From Gammaproteobacteria bacterium (GTDB lineage Bacteria; Pseudomonadota; Gammaproteobacteria; Xanthomonadales; Rhodanobacteraceae): DNA of 64,000 bases. The DNA is taken from assembly GCA_021324095.1 (NCBI GenBank), contig JAJPJT010000024.1, positions 1-64,000 of the forward strand. Direction: 5' to 3'. The translations under genes were made by a program, and so were the position numbers. How positions within the stretch are numbered: the first letter of the stretch is position 1; each line of letters opens with the position of its first letter. Below the pieces are notes generated by a model, which was not told the origin of the DNA, searched no databases, and saw only the letters and a program-made list of their open reading frames with translations. Below are positions 59,133-64,000 of the stretch, in pieces.

Positions 59133-60161
59133 ATGCCGATCCCGATAATTCTTCTGTCCGCCGCGATGCAAGCGGGTGCTGCCGTCGCGACGACCCAGCC
59201 TGCAACGGCGACTGTCCTGCCGACGAGCTACGAAGCGGGACATTTCTATGCGACTCCGGAAACCACCGGCGGTCAACGTCTGAAGCTCCTGGTCGACACC
59301 GGAGGTGGCGGCGCCGCCAATCTGTACTGGATTACCGCCCGAGCTGCGAAGCGGCTCCATCTCGAGACCCACACTTGCAAGCTGGGAGAAGACCATTTCT
59401 TTGTCGCTGCGTTGCCGGACTATATGCGAGGCCGCGGGCTGCCGCCGCCCCAAGGCAGTCCATGCGGCGAAGTCATGATGGTGCAGAACGTCGGTGAGCA
59501 TGCAATGGCTGGCGATGACGGCCAGTTCAGCGGCAGCTACCTGTATGCCAATGGCATCTGGACCTTCGATTACCCCGCCCATCGCTTGCTGCTCCAGGGC
59601 CGCACCTGGCATCCGGATCCTGCCGCTCACGCGACGCGGCTTGGCTTCCAGCGCGACGCACAGGGCAAAGCCACTACCGGTTACGCGCGAATCACCGTGC
59701 ATATCGGCGGCGAACCCATCGACATGCTATTGGATACCGGCGCTACCGCACACCCGACGTCCGAAGGCGAAAGAGCAAGCCATGTGCCCACGGTCAACGG
59801 CATCGGCGTGACCAGTTACATCGTCCGCAGTGTCTTCGAACGCTGGCACAAAGCGCACCCGGCGTGGCGCGTGGTGGAAAGCGGAGACGATCTATTCGGT
59901 CGCGGTCGCGTCGAACCGATGATCGAGGTGCCCCGGGTTGAGATCGCCGGCTGGTCGGTCGGGCCCGCCTGGTTCGTACAACGGCCGGATCCGGCTTTCC
60001 ACGACATGATGTCGAGCATGATGGACAAGCGCATCGATGGAGCCGTCGGCGGCAACATCTTCAAGCATTTCGTGATGACGATCGACTACCCGCGTGCCGT
60101 CGCTTATTTCGCGTGCACACGCGGCTGCAAGGCCGTGACTACACCGCCACCGGAGCCTTGA
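59133..60161 (+). CDS. Exported retropepsin-like aspartyl protease with two DTG motifs
   Basis: The 342-residue protein starts [20 protein letters not shown], a signal peptide. It has two clan AA active-site motifs, LLVDTGGGG (Asp55) and MLLDTGATA (Asp201), in two similar halves, as in a single-chain pepsin-like arrangement. Most bacterial proteins of this kind have one motif per chain and dimerise. C-terminal features include [20 protein letters not shown]. The last 23 bases overlap the convergent thyA. The substrate is unknown. Confidence 0.82.
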   Translation: MPIPIILLSAAMQAGAAVATTQPATATVLPTSYEAGHFYATPETTGGQRLKLLVDTGGGGAANLYWITARAAKRLHLETHTCKLGEDHFFVAALPDYMRGRGLPPPQGSPCGEVMMVQNVGEHAMAGDDGQFSGSYLYANGIWTFDYPAHRLLLQGRTWHPDPAAHATRLGFQRDAQGKATTGYARITVHIGGEPIDMLLDTGATAHPTSEGERASHVPTVNGIGVTSYIVRSVFERWHKAHPAWRVVESGDDLFGRGRVEPMIEVPRVEIAGWSVGPAWFVQRPDPAFHDMMSSMMDKRIDGAVGGNIFKHFVMTIDYPRAVAYFACTRGCKAVTTPPPEP

Positions 60162-60933
60162 TCGCCGGCCACGGGTCGTAGTCGACGACGCGAATGTCGT
60201 CGTAGCGGAATTCGAAAATCGAGCGCACGTCGGGATTCAATACCAGCTTTGGCAGCGGCCGCGGCCTTCGCGTCAACTGCTCGCGCGCCTGCTCGACGTG
60301 GTTGGAATAAAGGTGCAGGTCGCCGAAGGTGTGCACGAACTCGCCGCGTTCCAGCCCGCACACCTGCGCGATCATGCAGGTGAGCAGCGCATAGCTTGCG
60401 ATATTGAACGGCACCCCGAGGAAAATGTCGGCCGAGCGCTGGTAGAGCTGGCACGACAACTTCCCGTCTGCGACATAAAACTGGAACAGTGCATGACACG
60501 GCGCCAGCGCCATCTTGTCCAGCTCACCGACGTTCCACGCCGACACGATCATCCGGCGTGAATCGGGATCGCGTTTGATCTGTTCGATCACCCGGGAAAT
60601 CTGGTCGATGTTGCGCCCGTCGGGCGCCGGCCACGCGCGCCACTGTTTGCCGTAAACCGGTCCCAGGTCGCCATTCGCGTCGGCCCATTCGTCCCAGATG
60701 CTGACGCCGCGCTCTTTCAGGTAGGCGACGTTCGTATCGCCGCGCAGGAACCACAGCAGCTCGTGCACGATCGATTTGACATGCAGCTTCTTGGTCGTGA
60801 GCAGCGGGAAACCTTTCTCGAGATCCATCCGGATCTGCCGCCCGAACACCGAAAGCGTGCCCGTGCCGGTGCGATCGCCCTTGCGGGCACCGTGTTCCAG
60901 CACGTCGCGGAGAAGGTCGAGGTAGGTCTGCAT
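60139..60933 (-). CDS. thyA: Thymidylate synthase
   Basis: ThyA makes dTMP from dUMP with methylene-THF. The 264-residue protein has [38 protein letters not shown], the catalytic Cys146 in [31 protein letters not shown] and [12 protein letters not shown]. The start is ATG 60933. The frame is open further upstream, but only through repeat DNA. Confidence 0.97.
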   Translation of the reverse strand: MQTYLDLLRDVLEHGARKGDRTGTGTLSVFGRQIRMDLEKGFPLLTTKKLHVKSIVHELLWFLRGDTNVAYLKERGVSIWDEWADANGDLGPVYGKQWRAWPAPDGRNIDQISRVIEQIKRDPDSRRMIVSAWNVGELDKMALAPCHALFQFYVADGKLSCQLYQRSADIFLGVPFNIASYALLTCMIAQVCGLERGEFVHTFGDLHLYSNHVEQAREQLTRRPRPLPKLVLNPDVRSIFEFRYDDIRVVDYDPWPAIKAPVAV

Positions 60934-60947
60934 GAATCTCGGGACTG

Positions 60948-61146
60948 GGGACTCGGGAAGCATAGCAACGAACGCCCGGCAGGAGCCGGCGATTCGAGAG
61001 CATACCGACTGGAGCAGGCCCAACGAAGGCCGGCAAATATGTGGGACAAGAAATGCACAGTACGCCCATGTGTCCGACAGGCAGTTTGGGGAACGTGACT
61101 GCACGCGCTTTTTTGGAGTCCCGAGTCCCGAATCCCGAATCCCGCA
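60948..61146. repeat. GACTCGGGA repeats flanking the thyA upstream region
   Basis: GGGACTGGGGACTCGGGA at the left and AGTCCCGAGTCCCGAATCCCGA at the right face each other about 150 bases apart. Tandem GGGATTCGGGA-type units are common in Xanthomonadales. The G-rich palindrome in purL has a similar look. Between the two arms, a 7-T tract at about 61110 is preceded by GC-rich sequence. No gene is visible in 60934-61211. Confidence 0.55.
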
Positions 61147-61211
61147 TTCTTAGCCAAATTCAGCTCCGGTTCGGGTAGGCTTGCCGGATCGCAGTTTCTC
61201 GGTGCCCCGGA

Positions 61212-62813
61212 ATGAATTCAGCAACGCCCACCGTATCCCGAACCCGTTCGTTCTCGACCGTTTTCCTGATCGAGATGTGGGAGCGTTTCGGCTATTACGG
61301 CATGCAGGCGCTGATCATCTACTACATGGTCGAGCGGCTTGCGTTTCCGGACACGCCGGCGAATCTCACCTGGGGTGCAGCGGCGGCCCTGATCTATGTC
61401 TCGCCCGCAATCGGCGGCTGGGTCGGGGACAAGTTCTTCGGCACGCGTCACACCATGCTGCTCGGCGCCTCCGTGCTGGCGGTCGGCTACGCGCTGATGG
61501 TGGTACCGGCGCACAGTTCCAACTTCCTGTTCCTTGCGCTGGGCGTGATCGTGGTCGGCAACGGCCTGTTCAAGGCCAACGCCGGCAACCTCGTGCGCAA
61601 GATCTACGAAGGTGACGACGCCAAAATCGACAGTGCTTTCACCATCTACTACATGGCGGTCAACATCGGCTCGACGTTCTCGATGCTGCTAACGCCGGTC
61701 ATCAAGAATTACTTCAACGCCACCTATCACGGCCAGATCGCGTGGTTGCCTGGGGCGCAGCACCTGTTCGGTGATGGCTTGGGTTGGCACATCGCGTTTG
61801 CCGTGTGCTGCGTGGGCCTGCTGGTGGGCCTTGGCAACTACCTGGTGATGCGCCACACACTGGACTTCATCGGTTCGGAACCCGACCACCAGCCGTTCAA
61901 GTTCTGGAAACTCCTGGCTGTGCTCGCGGGCGGCATCATCGTGGTGATCATTTCGGCCTTCATCCTGAAGGAGCGCACCGTCGCGCAATACTTCGTGCTG
62001 GTCGCAGGTTTGTGCGTACTGGCGATTTTCGGCTACCTGATCATGAAGTGCGGCCACCACGAAAAGCCCGGCCTGATCATCGCGCTGATTCTCGTCGTGG
62101 AAACGGTGTTCTTCTTCATCTTCTACCAGCAGATGTCGACGTCGCTGAACCTGTTCGCGCTGCGCGACGTGGACCCCGCTTTCCGGTTGTTCGGGCTGCA
62201 CCTGTTCAACTGGGATCCGGCGCAGTTCCAGGCGCTGAACCCGATCTGGATCTTCATCCTGAGTCCGATCCTGGCCGTCACATACACGCACTTCGCCCAG
62301 CGCGGCAGGGACCTCTCGATTTCGGCCAAATTCGCGTTGGGCTTCGCCGCCGTGGCGATCGGCTTCTTCATCTACGGCGCCGCCGGACACTTCACCACCT
62401 CGCCCGGCAAGACGAGCCAGTGGGTGATGGTGGGCGGCTACGGCTTCGGGTCGCTGGGCGAACTCCTGACCAGCGGCCTGGGTCTCGCCTTCGTCGCGCG
62501 TTACGTGCCGGCGCGGATGGGCGGCTTCATGATGGGTGCGTACTACGTGGCGTCGGGCGTCGCGCAGTACCTGGGCGGCAAGGTCGCGACTTTCGCGAGC
62601 GTGCCGTCCACCATCACCGATCCCATCCAGATGATGCCGATCTACACCAAGCTGTTCAATTGGCTGGGGTTCGCCGGTATCGCATGTACCGTGATCGCGC
62701 TGGCGGTGCTGCCGATCATGCACAAGCTCGATGCCAGGCATGCGGCGCAGAGCCGCTACGAGGACCTGCCCGAAGCCGTCCAGGGCATGCCGACCGTCGC
62801 GACCGAGCGGTAA
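61212..62813 (+). CDS. POT-family proton-coupled oligopeptide transporter
   Basis: POT transporters import di- and tripeptides with protons. The 533-residue protein has 12-14 transmembrane helices, the ExxERFxYY motif in EMWERFGYYGMQAL near residues 20-33, the IGGWVGDKFFGTRHTMLLGA loop, and the N-terminal half motif GNGLFKANAGNLVRKIYEG. The second half carries FFFIFYQQMSTSLNLFALRDVD and GGFMMGAYYVASGVAQYLGG. No neighbour relates to its job. Confidence 0.95.
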   Translation: MNSATPTVSRTRSFSTVFLIEMWERFGYYGMQALIIYYMVERLAFPDTPANLTWGAAAALIYVSPAIGGWVGDKFFGTRHTMLLGASVLAVGYALMVVPAHSSNFLFLALGVIVVGNGLFKANAGNLVRKIYEGDDAKIDSAFTIYYMAVNIGSTFSMLLTPVIKNYFNATYHGQIAWLPGAQHLFGDGLGWHIAFAVCCVGLLVGLGNYLVMRHTLDFIGSEPDHQPFKFWKLLAVLAGGIIVVIISAFILKERTVAQYFVLVAGLCVLAIFGYLIMKCGHHEKPGLIIALILVVETVFFFIFYQQMSTSLNLFALRDVDPAFRLFGLHLFNWDPAQFQALNPIWIFILSPILAVTYTHFAQRGRDLSISAKFALGFAAVAIGFFIYGAAGHFTTSPGKTSQWVMVGGYGFGSLGELLTSGLGLAFVARYVPARMGGFMMGAYYVASGVAQYLGGKVATFASVPSTITDPIQMMPIYTKLFNWLGFAGIACTVIALAVLPIMHKLDARHAAQSRYEDLPEAVQGMPTVATER

Positions 62814-62980
62814 CGCACGAGCAGGCCAAAAGGCATACACGCGCGCCCGTGCCCTTCGGCAGGGGCGCGCCTGCCGCCGATCGGCTAATTTAACCCCCTC
62901 TTGGCCACATCCGCCGCACGGCGAACGCATTGCCGCGCGGATGGTCCAATCCACGCTTTCATGCATCCGGACGACACCGC

Positions 62981-64000
62981 ATGTCGCGAACCAAATGGAT
63001 CCTGACGCTCGTCGGCGTCGTCATCGTGGCGATCATCGTGTGGCGCGTCCTTGCCGCCGGCAAGGGCGGCGGCAACGGCGAATTCAACGCCGACGCCCCG
63101 GTGCCGGTCACCGTCGTGCCCGCCACGGCCGAAAACGTGCCGATCTACCTCACCGCGCAGGGAACGGTGACGCCGATCAATAGCGTCAACGTCCAGCCAC
63201 AGGTCGGCGGCGAGTTGCTGAAGCTCGATTTCGTCCAGGGCGATCCGGTCAAAAAGGGCCAGGTGATCGCCGAGATCGACCCGCGAACGCTGCAAGCGCA
63301 ACTCAACCAGGCCATCGCCAAGCGCAACCAGGACAACACCCAACTCCAAACGGCCAAGGCGAACCTGGAACGCTCCGAGAATCCCAAGTACGCGCCGTAC
63401 GTTGCCCAGATCGACAAGATCACGCAGAAAAATACCGTCGACCAGTGGCAGGCTGCGGTCGTGGCCGACAACGCCGCCATCGAGAGCACCAGGGTGCAGC
63501 TCGGCTTCACCAAGATCACCTCGCCCATCGACGGCGTGGCCGGCATCCGACAGGTGACGCCCGGCAACGTGGTCACAACCTCGACCACCATCGTCACCGT
63601 CGTCCAGATGCACCCGATCGACGTGCAATTCGCGCTGGCCGGCACCTACCTCGACGAGGTGCGCGCGGCGCAAGCCAAGGCGCCGCTGGACGTGGCGATC
63701 CTGGACGCGGACGGCAACGTGATCGAGGACGACGGCAAGCTGAAAGTGATCGACAACCAGATCGACCCCAACACCGGTTCGTTCCAGTTGCGGGCCGAAT
63801 TTCCCAACGCCAACAACCTGCTCTTTCCGGGCGCGTATGTCAGCACGCGAGTGAAAGTCAGCGTGGACAACGATGCGCTGGTGGTCCCGACCGCAGCCGT
63901 CCAGCGCGGTCCGAACGGCGATTACGTCTGGCTGATCACCGACAAGCCGCCGCCGGGCACCAGCGCAAACGCTGGGGCCGGCGCCGCGCACAAGCGCAGC
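62981..64000 (+). CDS. RND efflux periplasmic adaptor, MdtA-like (partial)
   Basis: The gene starts at ATG 62981 (MSRTKWILTLVGVVIVAIIV) and runs past the end of the window; 340 residues are visible. After an N-terminal membrane anchor comes PVTVVPATAENVPIYLTAQG, the lipoyl half VQGDPVKKGQVIAEIDP, a short coiled-coil hairpin (residues 105-160), LGFTKITSPIDGVAGIRQVTPG, and beta-barrel parts ending LVVPTAAVQRGPNG. Such adaptors link an RND pump to an outer-membrane channel. The pump gene is expected downstream. Confidence 0.9.
   Translation, partial: MSRTKWILTLVGVVIVAIIVWRVLAAGKGGGNGEFNADAPVPVTVVPATAENVPIYLTAQGTVTPINSVNVQPQVGGELLKLDFVQGDPVKKGQVIAEIDPRTLQAQLNQAIAKRNQDNTQLQTAKANLERSENPKYAPYVAQIDKITQKNTVDQWQAAVVADNAAIESTRVQLGFTKITSPIDGVAGIRQVTPGNVVTTSTTIVTVVQMHPIDVQFALAGTYLDEVRAAQAKAPLDVAILDADGNVIEDDGKLKVIDNQIDPNTGSFQLRAEFPNANNLLFPGAYVSTRVKVSVDNDALVVPTAAVQRGPNGDYVWLITDKPPPGTSANAGAGAAHKRS

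Noticed and set aside
62885-63991. 368-codon minus-strand frame opposite the efflux adaptor
   Set aside because: The plus strand encodes an unambiguous HlyD/MdtA-type adaptor that is open to the window end.

Overview
The window is a GC-rich (mid-60s percent) gammaproteobacterial chromosome segment. Its content fits the Xanthomonadales, most likely Rhodanobacteraceae/Lysobacteraceae: a Xanthomonas-type pilB-pilC-pilD-coaE block, Xanthomonas-like PurL, MetF and RmlD, sigma-54 pilus promoters and a Nudix/ThiE fusion. Species identity is inference from remembered family features; nothing was searched.

Layout. 1-8.4 kb is housekeeping: metF, a DUF4124 protein, a DsbC-like lipoprotein, purL, a Rieske protein, a small membrane protein and an Ada-type alkyl-DNA repair protein. 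8.5-26.1 kb holds two tandem, same-strand copies of a complete minor-pilin operon (fimT-pilV-pilW-pilX-pilY1-pilE), with a vapBC module between them. 26.3-30.8 kb is the dTDP-rhamnose operon rmlB-rmlA-rmlC-rmlD, interrupted by a DUF559 endonuclease-like gene. 30.8-50.3 kb separates the major pilin gene pilA from pilB. It holds a sigma-54 promoter region, two TMTC-like membrane glycosyltransferase/TPR proteins, a DUF4160/DUF2442 pair, three consecutive PIN-toxin modules, and a surface-glycan island (aminotransferase, three methyltransferases, flippase-like protein, three glycosyltransferases, asparagine synthetase-like protein, a fourth vapBC and a truncated glycosyltransferase). 50.7-57.4 kb is the pilus assembly block pilB-pilC-pilD, then a phosphoethanolamine transferase-like protein and coaE. 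57.5-64 kb holds a Nudix/ThiE fusion, folA, a two-motif aspartyl protease, thyA, a POT peptide transporter and the start of an RND efflux adaptor that runs off the end.

How the genes work together. The pilus genes cover priming and tip proteins (both minor-pilin operons), the major pilin, the extension ATPase, platform and prepilin peptidase. Prepilins from both operons and PilA carry the G-F type III signal that PilD cleaves. The rml genes make dTDP-rhamnose for the neighbouring glycan genes. The TMTC-like proteins beside pilA are candidates for pilin or other protein glycosylation. folA and thyA serve folate/thymidylate metabolism.

The most unusual feature is a set of short palindromic elements. 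The main family has CTCTCCC/GGGAGAG hairpins flanking GGGTGAGGG/CCCTCACCC. Copies lie between genes and also inside coding sequences without breaking frame: rmlD, pilX of operon 2, both TMTC-like genes (twice in the second) and the Nudix/ThiE gene. A G-rich palindrome of another family sits in frame in purL. One full-size version, with the same ends facing each other, carries the DUF559 nuclease gene between rmlB and rmlA. This suggests an autonomous element and its short derivatives, comparable in concept to RAYT/REP pairs or Rickettsia palindromic elements. That relationship is a hypothesis from sequence reading alone.
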